The notes: a model not told the origin generated them from the sequence alone. A DNA stretch of 64,000 nucleotides from Friedmanniella luteola (GCF_900105065.1 NZ_LT629749.1:1426001-1490000), one strand, 5' to 3'. Counted from the stretch's first letter, positions 16,869 to 33,852 are shown. Translations and numbers: made by a program.

Positions 16869-16945
16869 TTGTGGTGTCTCCCGCCCGTGTGCAGGTCCGG
16901 TGGAGTTGCGAGGTCGATCGCCATCCACAACCAACTGGAGGACAT

Positions 16946-17638
16946 ATCAGCACCGAACCGCGGATCAACGATCGCATCCGTGTCCCCGAAGTCCGTCTCG
17001 TCGGCCCCGCCGGCGAGCAGGTGGGGATCGTGCGCATCGACGACGCGCTGCGCCTGGCGCGTGAGTCGGAGCTCGACCTCGTCGAGGTCGCTCCGATGGC
17101 CCGGCCCCCGGTGGCCAAGCTCATGGACTACGGGAAGTTCAAGTACGAGAACGCCCAGAAGGCCCGTGAGAGCCGCCGGAACCAGACCAACACGGTGATC
17201 AAGGAGATGAAGCTCCGGCCCAAGATCGACATCCACGACTACGAGACCAAGAAGGGTCACGTCGTGCGGTTCCTCAAGGCCGGGGACAAGGTCAAGATCA
17301 CCATCATGTTCCGCGGACGCGAGCAGTCGCGTCCCGAGCTCGGCTACAACCTGCTCAAGAAGCTGGCGGCCGACGTCGACGAGTTCGGCTTCGTCGAGTC
17401 CTCGCCGAAGCAGGACGGCCGGAACATGCTGATGGTGCTCGGACCGCACAAGAAGAAGACCGAGGCGCGCGCCGAGGCGTCGGTCGAGCGTGACCGGCGG
17501 ATGGCCGAGCGGCAGGCCGGCCAGGACGAGGAGCGCAACCAGCTGGCGGAGATCCGTGCGCAGCACGCGGCCGCCGGACCGTCGGCACCGCGGCGTCGCG
17601 GACCCGCCGACAACCTCGATCCCGACGCCGAGGCGTAA
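16946..17638 (+). CDS. infC: Translation initiation factor IF-3 (AUC start)
   Basis: 230-residue IF-3, which binds the 30S subunit and proofreads start-codon pairing. The conserved start [19 protein letters not shown] directly follows an ATC codon at 16946. GGAGG lies 4 nt before it, and no ATG, GTG or TTG in frame fits the homology. Use of a rare start codon is the classic autoregulatory trait of infC, since IF-3 rejects such starts. The N-domain runs to about residue 75, then the linker helix, then the C-domain with KIRPKI-like [19 protein letters not shown] and [18 protein letters not shown]-terminal Arg/Glu-rich tail of about 45 residues extends past the usual end. Confidence 0.95.
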   Translation: MSTEPRINDRIRVPEVRLVGPAGEQVGIVRIDDALRLARESELDLVEVAPMARPPVAKLMDYGKFKYENAQKARESRRNQTNTVIKEMKLRPKIDIHDYETKKGHVVRFLKAGDKVKITIMFRGREQSRPELGYNLLKKLAADVDEFGFVESSPKQDGRNMLMVLGPHKKKTEARAEASVERDRRMAERQAGQDEERNQLAEIRAQHAAAGPSAPRRRGPADNLDPDAEA

Positions 17639-17649
17639 GGACCGAAGAC

Positions 17650-17675
17650 GGGCCACCCACCACGGTGGGTGGCCC
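17650..17675 (+). terminator. Stem-loop between infC and rpmI
   Basis: GGGCCACCCACC and GGTGGGTGGCCC form a 12-bp perfect inverted repeat with a 2-nt centre (in practice 11 bp and a 4-nt loop), 12 nt after the infC stop. There is no U-tract. It may reduce transcription or mark an RNA-processing site that balances infC against the two ribosomal protein genes. Confidence 0.5.
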
Positions 17676-17761
17676 CGCAAGGCCCGGGCGGAGCATGTCG
17701 CCGTCCGGGACATGGAGCAGGACTGCACCTCGCGGTGCGGCCACGGAAATGGAGCGGCACG

Positions 17762-17965
17762 ATGCCGAAGATGAAGACGCACTCCGGTGCGAAGAAGCGG
17801 TTCCGGATCACGGGTTCGGGCAAGGTGATGCACCGCCAGGCGGGGAAGATGCACCTCAACGAGCACAAGCCGAGCTCGCGCACCCGTCGCCTCACCGGCG
17901 ACGCGGTCATGGTCAAGGGCGACGCCGCCAAGGCCAAGAAGATGCTCGGCAAGTACGCCGGCTGA
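17762..17965 (+). CDS. rpmI: 50S ribosomal protein L35
   Basis: 67-residue basic L35. The full family signature [20 protein letters not shown] is present, followed by [17 protein letters not shown] and the C-terminal KKMLGKYAG. The length is normal. It lies 123 nt after infC, behind the hairpin at 17650, and 48 nt before rplT, as in nearly all bacteria. A GGAGCGGC stretch just upstream serves as a weak ribosome site. Confidence 0.97.
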   Translation: MPKMKTHSGAKKRFRITGSGKVMHRQAGKMHLNEHKPSSRTRRLTGDAVMVKGDAAKAKKMLGKYAG

Positions 17966-18013
17966 CCCAGCCCTTTTCTCGAACCGTCTTCCCACTCAGC
18001 AAGGAGCACCCCC

Positions 18014-18409
18014 ATGGCACGCGTCAAGCGTTCTGTGAACGCGCAGAAGAAGCGCCGCCAGGTCCTCGAGCAGGCCTCGGGCTACCGTGGCCAGCGTTCG
18101 CGCCTGTACCGCAAGGCCAAGGAGCAGGTCACCCACTCCCTGGTCTACGCCTACCGTGACCGTCGCGCCCGCAAGGGCGACTTCCGCAAGCTCTGGATCC
18201 AGCGCATCAACGCTGCGGCCCGGGCGGAGGGCATGACCTACAACCGGTTCATCTCCGGCCTCAAGGCTGCCGACGTCGAGGTGGACCGCAAGATCCTCGC
18301 CGACCTGGCCGTCACCGACCCCACCGCGTTCCGCGCGCTGGTCGAGGTCGCCCGTCAGCACGTCCCCGCTGCTGACAGCACCGTCGCCGCCGACTCCACC
18401 GCGGCCTGA
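18014..18409 (+). CDS. rplT: 50S ribosomal protein L20
   Basis: 131-residue L20, a primary 23S-binding protein needed for early 50S assembly and, in several bacteria, the translational repressor of this operon. The N-terminal tail [20 protein letters not shown] and the globular region [20 protein letters not shown] are typical. The last dozen residues ([14 protein letters not shown]) are an Ala/Ser/Thr extension. AAGGAG stands 7 nt before the ATG. The next gene (RNA methyltransferase) follows closely, so the operon probably continues. Confidence 0.97.
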   Translation: MARVKRSVNAQKKRRQVLEQASGYRGQRSRLYRKAKEQVTHSLVYAYRDRRARKGDFRKLWIQRINAAARAEGMTYNRFISGLKAADVEVDRKILADLAVTDPTAFRALVEVARQHVPAADSTVAADSTAA

Positions 18410-18507
18410 GGATCGATCTGAGCGAGCACGACGGCTCCGCCCGCCGGAGCCCCCTCGAGCTCGACCCCGCCGAGCCGATCGCCCCGGCCCCTGCCTCGCA
18501 GGGGCTG

Positions 18508-19287
18508 GTGCGGTCGGCTCGTCGTCTGCTCCGGCGCAAGGAGCGCGTGCAGAGCGGGGAGTTCCTCGCCGAGGGCCGCCAGGCCGTGGCCGAGGCGCTG
18601 CGCCGTCCGGGCGTCGTGCTGGACCTGCTCGTCTCCCACGGTGCCGTCGGCCGGCACCAGGACCTGCTGGCCGCCGCAGTGGACGCCGGAGTCCCGGTCG
18701 GCTCGGTGACCGACCCGCAGCTGGCCACGCTGTCCGACACCGTCACCCCGCAGGGCGTGCTCGCCGTCTGCCGGGCGGTCGACGTCCCCCTCGCCGAGGC
18801 GCTGGCCGGCCAGCCCCGGCTCGTCGTGCTGTGCGACCAGGTCCGCGACCCCGGGAACCTCGGCACCGTCATCCGCTGCGCGGACGCCTTCGGGGCCGAC
18901 GCGGTGCTGGTCAGCCGGGACTCCGTCGACCTCTGGAACCCCAAGACGGTCCGGGCCAGCACCGGCAGCGTCTTCCACCTGCCCGTCGCCGTCGAGGTGG
19001 ACCTCGCCGACGCCGTGACGCGGGCCCGGGCCGCCGGGATGGCCGTCTACGGGGCCGACGGCGGGGGTAGCGACAGAGTCGACGACCTCGCGCTGCGCGG
19101 TGGCCTGAGCCGGCCCGTCCTGTGGGTGATGGGCAACGAGGCCTGGGGCCTGCCCGCCGAGCACGCCGACCTGCTCGACGCCCTCGTCGCCCTGCCGATG
19201 TACGGCCGCGCCGAGAGTCTCAACCTCTCCACCGCCGCGGCCGTCTTCCTCTACGCCACCGCCACCGCCCAGCGCGCCGCTTCCTGA
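18508..19287 (+). CDS. TrmH/SpoU family RNA 2'-O-methyltransferase
   Basis: 259-residue SpoU-type rRNA or tRNA 2'-O-ribose methyltransferase with a knotted SAM site. Motif 1 reads DQVRDPGNLGTVIRCADAFG, motif 2 VMGNEAWGLP, and motif 3 AESLNLSTAAAVFLY. The N-terminal substrate-binding domain begins RRLLRRKERVQSGEFLAEG. It corresponds to mycobacterial tsnR, which has the same position between rplT and pheS. The GTG at 18508 is the best ordinary start. In-frame coding continues back to a CTG at 18418 without a stop, so up to 30 extra residues are possible. Confidence 0.9.
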   Translation: MRSARRLLRRKERVQSGEFLAEGRQAVAEALRRPGVVLDLLVSHGAVGRHQDLLAAAVDAGVPVGSVTDPQLATLSDTVTPQGVLAVCRAVDVPLAEALAGQPRLVVLCDQVRDPGNLGTVIRCADAFGADAVLVSRDSVDLWNPKTVRASTGSVFHLPVAVEVDLADAVTRARAAGMAVYGADGGGSDRVDDLALRGGLSRPVLWVMGNEAWGLPAEHADLLDALVALPMYGRAESLNLSTAAAVFLYATATAQRAAS

Positions 19288-19389
19288 CGCCGAGTTGTCA
19301 GACGTCCGCTGACCTGGGGTCAAGCGAGTTGTGACAGCTCGGAGGGTCCACGCCGCACAACCGGTTCGCCGCGGAGGGTGTGCGCTTCC

Positions 19390-19395
19390 TAGACT
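19390..19395 (+). promoter_or_regulatory. Possible -10 box for pheST
   Basis: TAGACT lies 34 nt before the pheS ATG and leaves room for a short leader that contains the GAGGGG ribosome site. The gap upstream also has the imperfect inverted repeat CGAGTTGT-GA-CAGCTCG near 19325-19342. No T-box or leader peptide with Phe codons was found. Confidence 0.4.
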
Positions 19396-19429
19396 GACCC
19401 GGTTGCCGTCTCACACCCGAGGGGAGCCC

Positions 19430-20539
19430 ATGTCCGGGCCGAACACGAGCTACGACCCCGTCCAGGTCGCACCGCTGCACGCCGAGCAGGTCGAGGCCAT
19501 GGTGGCCGAGGCTCTGGCGGCCTTTGCCGCTGCGACCTCGGTGGCCGAGCTCAAGGAGGCCCGGCTGGCGCACGCCGCCGAGCGGTCGCCGATCGCCCTG
19601 GCCAACCGGGAGATCGGCGCCCTGCCGCCGCAGGCCCGCAAGGACGCCGGGGCGCGGATCGGCAAGGCCCGCGGGCAGATCGGCGCCGCGCTCAAGGCGC
19701 GCGAGGCCGAGGTGTCCGCCGCGGAGCTCGAGCGCGCCCTGGTCGAGGAGCGGGTCGACGTCACCCTGCCCCTCCAGCCGCACCCGGTCGGTGCCGTGCA
19801 CCCCATCACCGGGCTGATGGCCCTGGTCGAGGACGTCTTCGTCGGGATGGGCTGGGAGGTCGCCGAGGGCCCCGAGCTGGAGGCCGAGTGGCTCAACTTC
19901 GACGCCCTCAACTTCGTCCCCGACCACCCGGCCCGGACGCTGCAGGACACCCTGTTCGTCGAGCCGGCCGACGGCGGGCTGGTGCTGCGCACCCACACGT
20001 CGCCGGTGCAGGCACGGACGATGCTGCACCGCGAGCCGCCGATCTACGTGATCTGCCCGGGCAAGGTCTACCGTGCTGACGAGTACGACGCCACGCACGT
20101 CCCCGTCTTCCACCAGTTCGAGGGCCTCGTGGTCGACCGCGGGATCACCCTCGGCCACCTCCGCGGCACCCTCGACCACTTCGCCCGGGCCATGTTCGGG
20201 GACACCCGCACGCGGATCCGCCCGCACTACTTCCCCTTCACCGAGCCGTCGGCCGAGGTCGACCTGCAGTGCTTCGTCTGCCACGGCGACTCCGTCGGCA
20301 ACCCCGACCGACCCTGCCGCACCTGCAAGAGCGAGGGCTGGATCGAGTGGGGCGGCTGCGGGGTCGTCAACCCCCGGGTGCTGCAGGCCTGCGGCATCGA
20401 CAGCGACGTCTACTCCGGCTTCGCCTTCGGGATGGGCGTGGAGCGCACCCTGATGTTCCGGAACGACGCCGCCGACATGCGCGACATGATCGAGGGCGAC
20501 GTCCGCTTCAGCCGCTCCCTGGTCGGAGTTGCGCGATGA
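19430..20539 (+). CDS. pheS: Phenylalanine--tRNA ligase, alpha subunit
   Basis: 369-residue alpha subunit of the alpha2-beta2 enzyme. Residues 1-100 form the coiled-coil tRNA-binding arm ([20 protein letters not shown]). Catalytic class II motifs follow: [20 protein letters not shown] (motif 2), [13 protein letters not shown], and [16 protein letters not shown] (motif 3). A Cys-rich insert [16 protein letters not shown] is normal for actinobacterial PheS. The ATG at 19430 follows GAGGGGAGCCC. pheT starts 67 nt after the stop, so both subunits are co-transcribed. Confidence 0.97.
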   Translation: MSGPNTSYDPVQVAPLHAEQVEAMVAEALAAFAAATSVAELKEARLAHAAERSPIALANREIGALPPQARKDAGARIGKARGQIGAALKAREAEVSAAELERALVEERVDVTLPLQPHPVGAVHPITGLMALVEDVFVGMGWEVAEGPELEAEWLNFDALNFVPDHPARTLQDTLFVEPADGGLVLRTHTSPVQARTMLHREPPIYVICPGKVYRADEYDATHVPVFHQFEGLVVDRGITLGHLRGTLDHFARAMFGDTRTRIRPHYFPFTEPSAEVDLQCFVCHGDSVGNPDRPCRTCKSEGWIEWGGCGVVNPRVLQACGIDSDVYSGFAFGMGVERTLMFRNDAADMRDMIEGDVRFSRSLVGVAR

Positions 20540-20606
20540 CGTCTGCCAGGGGGACGACCCCCTCGGACCCCCGCCGCGTCCGCGACACCACACGGGAGAA
20601 CGCGTC

Positions 20607-23114
20607 ATGAGGGCGCCGCTCAGCTGGCTGGCCGAGTACGCCGCGCTGCCCGCCGACCTCGACGGCCGCACCCTGGCCGAGGCCTTCGTGCGCGCCGGCC
20701 TCGAGGTCGAGGCCGTCGAGCAGGCGGGCGCCGACGTCACGGGCCCGCTCGTCGTGGGCCGCGTGCTGTCCGCCGAGCCGGAGCAGCACAAGAACGGCAA
20801 GACGATCAACTGGTGCCGCGTCGACGTCGGCGACCACAACGACGCCGCGGACGGCGAGACCCCGGCCTCCCGCGGCATCGTCTGCGGCGCCCACAACTTC
20901 GGCGCGGGCGACCTCGTCGTCGTCGCCCTGCCCGGGGCCGTGCTGCCCGGAGACTTCCGGATCGCCGCCCGCAAGACCTACGGCCACGTCTCCGACGGGA
21001 TGATCTGCTCCGCCCGGGAGCTGGGTCTGGGCGACGACCACGACGGGATCATCGTGCTCACCGAGCCCGACCTGGTCCCGGGCACCGACGCGGCCGCCGT
21101 GCTGCACCTGCGCGAGACCGTCCTCGACCTCGACGTCACCCCCGACCGCGGCTACTGCATGTCGCTGCGCGGACTCGCCCGCGAGGCCGCGCAGGCCACC
21201 GGCGTCGCGTTCACCGACCCGGTCGACCGACCGGTCCCCCCCGAGGTCGCGGCCGGCCACCCCGTGCGGCGGGAGTCGGCGGCCTGCCCGCTGTTCGTGG
21301 CGCTCACGGTCACGGGGATCGACCCCACCCGGCCGAGCCCGCGCTGGCTGGCCCGCCGCGTGCAGCTCGCCGGCATGCGGCCGATCTCGCTGGCCGTCGA
21401 CATCACCAACTACGTGATGCTCGAGACCGGGCAGCCCCTGCACGCCTACGACGCCGACCGGCTGGCCGGCACCGTCGTCGTCCGGCAGGCGGCGGCGGGG
21501 GAGCAGCTGACGACCCTCGACGACGTCGTCCGCGACCTCGACCCGGCCGACCTCGTGATCGCCGACGACTCGGGCCCGATCGGCCTGGCCGGTGTGATGG
21601 GGGGCGCCTCGAGCGAGCTGTCGGCGTCGACGACGTCGGTGGTCCTGGAGGCCGCGCACTTCGACGCGCTGACCCTGGCCCGGACGTCGCGCCGGCACCG
21701 GCTGACGTCGGAGGCCTCGCGGCGCTTCGAGCGCGGCGTCGACCCCGGGGCGGCCTACGCCGCCGCCCACCGGGCCGCGGCCCTGCTGGTCGAGCTGGCC
21801 GGCGGCACCCTCGACGCGGCCGAGACCGTCAGCGGCGCCGTGCCGCCGGGAGCGACCACCGTCCTCGACGCCGACCTGGCGCCGCGCGTCCTCGGGGTCG
21901 AGCTGACGACCGAGCGGGTCGTCGAGCTGCTGCAGAGCGTGGGCGCCGAGCTCGAGGTGGACGGCCCGACGCTGCGGGCCACCGCCCCGACCTGGCGGCC
22001 CGACCTGACCGACCCCTACGACTACGTCGAGGAGGTCGGCCGGCTGGTCGGCTACGACAACATCCCGCCGGTGGTGCCGCGCGCGCCGGTCGGCCGGGGG
22101 CTCACGCCGGCCCAGCAGGCCCGGCGGGCCGTCACCGCGGCCACCGCCGGCGCGGGTTTCGTCGAGGTGCTGAGCTTCCCGTTCGCCGCCGCCGAGGACC
22201 TGGACAGGATGGGCCTGCCGGCCGACGACCGGCGGCGCGCCCTGACCCGCATCCTCAACCCGCTGGCCGAGACGAGCCCGTACCTGCGGACGACGATCCT
22301 GCCGGGCCTGTTCGCCGCCGTCACCCGCAACACCAGCCGGGGCAACGACGATCTGGCCCTGTTCGAGACCGGGTCGGTCTTCTTCGCCCCCGCGACCCGG
22401 GTCGCCGCCCCGCGACCCTCGGTGGCCGGGCGGCCGTCCGACGCCGACCTCGCGGCGATGGACGACGCCCTGGGTGACCAGCCGCGCCACCTCGCCGCGG
22501 TGCTCACCGGGGCCTGGCGCCGGCCCGGCTGGGACACGCCGGGGGAGCGGGCCGGCTGGAGCCACGCCTTCGCGCTGGCCGACCTGGCCGGCCGGGCGGT
22601 CGGACTGGAGCTCGAGCGGCGGGCCGCCGACGCGGCCCCGTGGCACCCCGGCCGCTGCGCAGCGGTGGTGCTGCCCGGCACCGGCATCGTCATCGGGCAC
22701 GCCGGCGAGCTGCACCCCAGCGTCATCGCGGCCTTCGGCCTGCCGCCCCGGACGGCGGCCCTGGAGCTCGACCTCGACGTGCTGGTCGCTGCGGCGCCCG
22801 AGGTGGGCCGGATCAGCCCGCTGTCCTCCCACCCCGTCGCCAAGGAGGACGTGGCCCTCGTCGTCGACGCCTCCGTGCCGTCGGCCGACGTCGCCGCGGC
22901 ACTCGCAGCCGGCGCCGGGGAGCTGCTGGAGTCGGTGACGCTGTTCGACATCTACACCGGGCCGCAGATCGGCGAGGGCCGCAAGTCCCTCGCCTTCGCC
23001 CTCCGCTTCCGTGCACCCGACCGCACGCTGACCGACGCCGAGACCGCGGCGGCTCGGGATGCGGCCGTCGCCCGCGCGGCTCAGGACACCGGGGCGGTGC
23101 AGCGGACGGAGTGA
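20607..23114 (+). CDS. pheT: Phenylalanine--tRNA ligase, beta subunit
   Basis: 835-residue beta subunit. The order of domains is as expected. An N-terminal part MRAPLSWLAEYAALPADLDG is followed by an OB-fold tRNA-binding domain near residues 40-150, with NWCRVDVG and GIVCGAHNFGAGDLVVVALP. Next is the B3/B4 editing domain (RPISLAVDITNYVMLETGQP), then B5, and finally the C-terminal ferredoxin-fold anticodon-binding domain (SSHPVAKEDVALVVD to ALRFRAPDRTLTDAE). Overlapping, lightly shifted starts were rejected because homology begins at this ATG, which has GGGAGAA upstream. The length is normal for the family. Confidence 0.97.
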   Translation: MRAPLSWLAEYAALPADLDGRTLAEAFVRAGLEVEAVEQAGADVTGPLVVGRVLSAEPEQHKNGKTINWCRVDVGDHNDAADGETPASRGIVCGAHNFGAGDLVVVALPGAVLPGDFRIAARKTYGHVSDGMICSARELGLGDDHDGIIVLTEPDLVPGTDAAAVLHLRETVLDLDVTPDRGYCMSLRGLAREAAQATGVAFTDPVDRPVPPEVAAGHPVRRESAACPLFVALTVTGIDPTRPSPRWLARRVQLAGMRPISLAVDITNYVMLETGQPLHAYDADRLAGTVVVRQAAAGEQLTTLDDVVRDLDPADLVIADDSGPIGLAGVMGGASSELSASTTSVVLEAAHFDALTLARTSRRHRLTSEASRRFERGVDPGAAYAAAHRAAALLVELAGGTLDAAETVSGAVPPGATTVLDADLAPRVLGVELTTERVVELLQSVGAELEVDGPTLRATAPTWRPDLTDPYDYVEEVGRLVGYDNIPPVVPRAPVGRGLTPAQQARRAVTAATAGAGFVEVLSFPFAAAEDLDRMGLPADDRRRALTRILNPLAETSPYLRTTILPGLFAAVTRNTSRGNDDLALFETGSVFFAPATRVAAPRPSVAGRPSDADLAAMDDALGDQPRHLAAVLTGAWRRPGWDTPGERAGWSHAFALADLAGRAVGLELERRAADAAPWHPGRCAAVVLPGTGIVIGHAGELHPSVIAAFGLPPRTAALELDLDVLVAAAPEVGRISPLSSHPVAKEDVALVVDASVPSADVAAALAAGAGELLESVTLFDIYTGPQIGEGRKSLAFALRFRAPDRTLTDAETAAARDAAVARAAQDTGAVQRTE

Positions 23115-23128
23115 GGGGTCAGCCCGAT

Positions 23129-24597
<1,469 letters not shown>

Positions 24598-24601
<4 letters not shown>

Positions 24602-25769
24602 GCGTCACCGCCGCCGCCGGCTTCGTCGCCGGCGGCACCACCGCCGGCCTGAAGCCCAGCGGCAAGCCCGACCTCGCCCTCGTCGTCAACACCGGTCCGG
24701 AGCAGGTCGCCGCTGCGGTCTTCACCACCAACCGCGTCAAGGCCGCGCCCGTCCTGTGGTCGCAGCAGGTGCTGGCCGACGGGCGGCTGCGCGCCGTCGT
24801 GCTGAACTCCGGCGGGGCGAACGCCTGCACCGGCCCCGAAGGGTTCGCCGACACCCACCGCACCGCCGAGCACGTCGCCGCCGCGCTGACCGCGGTCGAC
24901 CCGGGCGGGTCGACGGTGGGCGCGATCGACGTCGCCGTCTGCTCGACCGGCCTGATCGGGGAGCGGCTGCCGCTGGACCGGCTCACCGCCGGCGTCGACG
25001 CCCTCGCCGGATCGCTCACCGGGGACGGCGGGCAGGCGGCGGCCGAGGCGATCATGACCACCGACACCCGGGCCAAGCAGGTCAGCTACGTCGACGAGGG
25101 CTGGTCGGTCGGCGGGATGGCCAAGGGCGCCGGGATGCTGGCGCCGGGCCTGGCCACCATGCTCGTCGTGCTGACCACGGACGCGGTGCTCGACCCGGCC
25201 CTGGTGCAGGACCAGCTGGCCAGCGCCTGCCGGCGCAGCTTCGAGCGCGTCGACAGCGACGGCTGCATGTCCACCAACGACACCGTCATCCTGATGAGCA
25301 GCGGTGCCTCCGGCGTCCGGCCGGCCGCCCCCGACTTCCAGGCGGCCCTCGACGAGGCCTGCCGCGACCTCGCCCTGCAGCTGCTGGCCGACGCCGAGGG
25401 CGCCGCCCACGAGATCGCGATCACCGTCACGCACGCGGCCACCGAGGACGACGCCGTCGAGGTCGCCCGGGCCGTCGCCCGCAGCAACCTGTTCAAGTGC
25501 GCCGTCTTCGGCGGGGACCCCAACTGGGGTCGGGTGCTGGCCGCGGTCGGCACCACCGCCGCCGCCTTCGAGCCGGACCGGCTCGACGTCTCCTTCAACG
25601 GGGTCAAGGTCTGCGTCGACGGCAGCATCGGCGAGCCGCGCGACCGGGTCGACCTCAGCGGTCGCTCCGTCGAGGTGAAGATCGACCTCCGCGCCGGACC
25701 CCGCTCGGCGACCGTCTGGACCAACGACCTGACGTATGACTACGTGCGCGAGAACGCGGAGTACTCCAC

Positions 25770-25773
<4 letters not shown>
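24598..25773 (+). CDS. argJ: Glutamate N-acetyltransferase / amino-acid acetyltransferase
   Basis: 391-residue ArgJ, which recycles the acetyl group from N-acetylornithine to glutamate. It is made as one chain that cuts itself before a conserved threonine. The cleavage site is visible in [15 protein letters not shown] (between Ala and Thr). Other family segments are [21 protein letters not shown], and [14 protein letters not shown]. The C-terminal [20 protein letters not shown] is typical. Whether it is mono- or bifunctional cannot be read; no argA is present in the window. It overlaps its neighbours at both ends. Confidence 0.96.
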
Positions 25774-28974
<3,201 letters not shown>

Positions 28975-28976
28975 CC

Positions 28977-29560
28977 ATGACCGCCCCCACCGCCCCGCTC
29001 ACCAAGACCGCCCGGCACGCGCGGATCATCGCGCTGCTCGGCACCCACCAGGTGCGCTCGCAGACCGAGCTGGCCGAGCTGCTGGCGGCCGAGGGCGCCC
29101 AGGTCACCCAGGGCACCCTGTCCCGGGACCTCGTCGAGGTCGGCGCCCTCCGGGTGCGCGGGGCCGGCGGCCACCTGGTGTACGCCGTGCCCGGCGACGG
29201 CGGCGACCGGACCCCGCACGTCGGGGAGTTCGCGACCTTCGAGGCGCGGCTGGCCCGGCTGTGCGCCGAGGTGCTCGTCTCGGCCGAGCCATCGGCCAAC
29301 CTCGTCGTCGTGCGCACCCCGCCCGGCGCCGCCCAGTACTTCGCCTCGGCCATCGACCGCGTCGGCTGGGAGACCATCCTCGGCACCATCGCCGGGGACG
29401 ACACCATCCTGCTCATCACCCGCAGCCCGGAGGGCGGGGCCGCGCTGGCCGACCGGCTGCTCACCATGAGCCGCGGCGAGCGCACCGGCAAGGACGCCGC
29501 CGGCCTCCCCACCCCCGCTGACCCGCACCCCACCCCGAACGACAGCAAAGGACTCAACTC

Positions 29561-29564
<4 letters not shown>
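28977..29564 (+). CDS. argR: Arginine repressor
   Basis: 195-residue ArgR. Residues 10-80 are a winged helix ([30 protein letters not shown], then [19 protein letters not shown]) and residues 95-165 the arginine-binding oligomerisation domain ([30 protein letters not shown]). A C-terminal tail of about 25 residues is extra. It lies within the operon it should control, so autoregulation is expected, with the operator probably near 23135-23168. The ATG at 28977 was preferred over the GTG at 28971 because GGGGAGG is at a proper 9-nt distance from it. Confidence 0.95.
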
Positions 29565-32219
<2,655 letters not shown>

Positions 32220-32279
32220 CGGTCCGATCGCCGCTCCCGGTGGGGGCGGAGCGGGCGAGCCGGGACGACAGCCGGTCAG

Positions 32280-32285
32280 TAGGGT
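32280..32285 (+). promoter_or_regulatory. Probable -10 box, leaderless tyrS
   Basis: TAGGGT is followed after 8 nt by the GTG at 32294, with no ribosome-binding sequence. Confidence 0.45.
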
Positions 32286-32293
32286 GGTCGACC

Positions 32294-33568
32294 GTGACGA
32301 GCGCGGTGCTGGACGAGCTGAAGTGGCGGGGCCTGCTGGCCAACTCGACCGACGAGGAGGCGCTGGCCGACCACCTCGAGGCAGGTCCGGTAACCTTCTA
32401 CGTCGGCTTCGACCCGACAGCGCCGAGCATCCACTTCGGGAACCTCGTGCAGCTGATGGTGGCCCGCCACCTGCAGGCCGCCGGCCACCGGCCGCTGCTG
32501 CTCGTCGGCGGCTCGACGGGGATGATCGGGGACCCGAAGGACTCCGGCGAGCGGACGCTGAACTCCCCCGAGACGGTCGCCGGCTGGGTGGAGCGGATCC
32601 GCAGCCAGGTGGAGAGGTACCTCGACTTCTCCGGGCCGAACGCCGCGCGGGTGGTGAACAACCTCGACTGGACCGGACCCCTGTCGGTCCTGGACTTCCT
32701 CCGCGACGTCGGCAAGCACTTCCCGGTGAACCGGATGCTGGCCCGAGACGTCGTCCGGAACCGGTTGGAGGACGGCATCTCCTACACCGAGTTCTCCTAC
32801 GTGCTGCTCCAGTCGATGGACTACCTGGAGCTGTTCCGCAGCCAGGGCTGCACCCTGCAGTTCGGGGGCAGCGACCAGTGGGGCAACATCACCGCCGGCG
32901 TCGAGCTGGTCCGTCGGGCCGAGGGCGCGCGGGTGCACGCGCTGGCGACCCCGCTGCTGACCAAGGCGGACGGCACCAAGTTCGGGAAGACCGAGGGCGG
33001 GACGGTCTGGCTGGACCCTGCGATGACCTCGCCCTACGCCTTCCACCAGTTCTTCCTCAACGCCGAGGACGCGAAGGTGGTCGAGTACCTCAAGGTGTTC
33101 AGCTCCCGCACGCGGGCGGAGATCGAGGAGCTGGAGCGGTCCACCCGCGAGCAGCCGCACCTGCGCCTGGCCCAGAAGGCCCTGGCCGACGACGTCACGG
33201 CCCTGGTGCACTCACCGGCGGAGCGCGACGCGGCGGTGGCCGCCGCCGCCGCCCTGTTCGGCCGGTCGGACCTGCGCGACCTGACCGGTCCGGTGCTCGA
33301 GGGGGTGGTGGCCGAGCTCGGGGTCGTGGACCTGGGGGCACCCGCGCAGCTGCCGAGCGTCGTCGAGGTCCTCGAGCGGAGCGGGGTGGTCGCCTCGCGG
33401 GGGGCGGCGCGGCGGGCCATCGCCGAGGGAGGGGCCTACATCAACAACGTCAAGGTGTCCGACGTCGACGCCGTGCTGAGCCCGGACGACCTGCTCCACG
33501 GTCGGTACGTCATCGCCCGGCGGGGCAAGCGGACCGTGGGAGCGGTGACGGTGAGGGTCGGCTCCTGA
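32294..33568 (+). CDS. tyrS: Tyrosine--tRNA ligase
   Basis: 424-residue class I synthetase. The HIGH element appears as TAPSIHFGNLVQL, the tyrosine pocket as GSDQWGNITAGVEL, and the KMSKS element in the TyrRS form KFGKTEGGTVWLD. The C-terminal 65 residues are an S4 RNA-binding domain (SRGAARRAIAEGGAYINNVK). The GTG start agrees with the -10 box and with the opening VLDELKWRGLLANSTD. It is the gene before the rRNA operon. In mycobacteria it stands directly before the TPR/HAD genes found here beyond 42.7 kb. Confidence 0.97.
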   Translation: MTSAVLDELKWRGLLANSTDEEALADHLEAGPVTFYVGFDPTAPSIHFGNLVQLMVARHLQAAGHRPLLLVGGSTGMIGDPKDSGERTLNSPETVAGWVERIRSQVERYLDFSGPNAARVVNNLDWTGPLSVLDFLRDVGKHFPVNRMLARDVVRNRLEDGISYTEFSYVLLQSMDYLELFRSQGCTLQFGGSDQWGNITAGVELVRRAEGARVHALATPLLTKADGTKFGKTEGGTVWLDPAMTSPYAFHQFFLNAEDAKVVEYLKVFSSRTRAEIEELERSTREQPHLRLAQKALADDVTALVHSPAERDAAVAAAAALFGRSDLRDLTGPVLEGVVAELGVVDLGAPAQLPSVVEVLERSGVVASRGAARRAIAEGGAYINNVKVSDVDAVLSPDDLLHGRYVIARRGKRTVGAVTVRVGS

Positions 33569-33619
33569 GCGGTCGGGCCAGCGGGGCGGTGGCTGTGAGG
33601 GAGGCCACAGCCCGTCGAG

Positions 33620-33648
33620 TTGAGCAGGGGCCCGGCGAACCGTAGTGT
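33620..33648 (+). promoter_or_regulatory. rrn promoter P1
   Basis: TTGAGC and TAGTGT are separated by 17 nt. It is the farthest upstream of three tandem pairs and has the weakest -35 match. Confidence 0.5.
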
Positions 33649-33823
33649 TGTCCAAGCCCCAACGGGATGCAGGACACCACGAGCTCTGGTTCACCAGAGT
33701 CGGTGGCCGACCGGGAGGGCAACCCCTGGAAGGTCACGTCAGGGTCGAGTTGCGCTCAGCTGAGTCGCTCGTCCCGGACGGACCGTTGTCCTGGGGTGCA
33801 CGACCTGGGCTGCGGGCTCGGAG

Positions 33824-33852
33824 TTGACTCATCCGTCACCTCCGCGTAACGT
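33824..33852 (+). promoter_or_regulatory. rrn promoter P2
   Basis: TTGACT and TAACGT are separated by 17 nt, a good match to the main vegetative sigma factor consensus of actinobacteria. Confidence 0.65.

Noticed and set aside
12595-17124. Very long minus-strand open frame of about 1500 codons
   Set aside because: It is the GC-rich mirror of the PIG-L gene, SseB gene and infC leader. It crosses several well-supported genes and has a Gly/Arg-only composition.
18418-18507. CTG start that would lengthen the TrmH-type protein by 30 residues
   Set aside because: The extension is open and has GAGG nearby, but it is Pro/Ala-rich and less typical than the GTG at 18508. It is kept only as a possibility.
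19288-19429. T-box or Phe leader peptide before pheS
   Set aside because: No TGGNACC-type antiterminator bulge, no specifier loop and no Phe-rich short frame were found.
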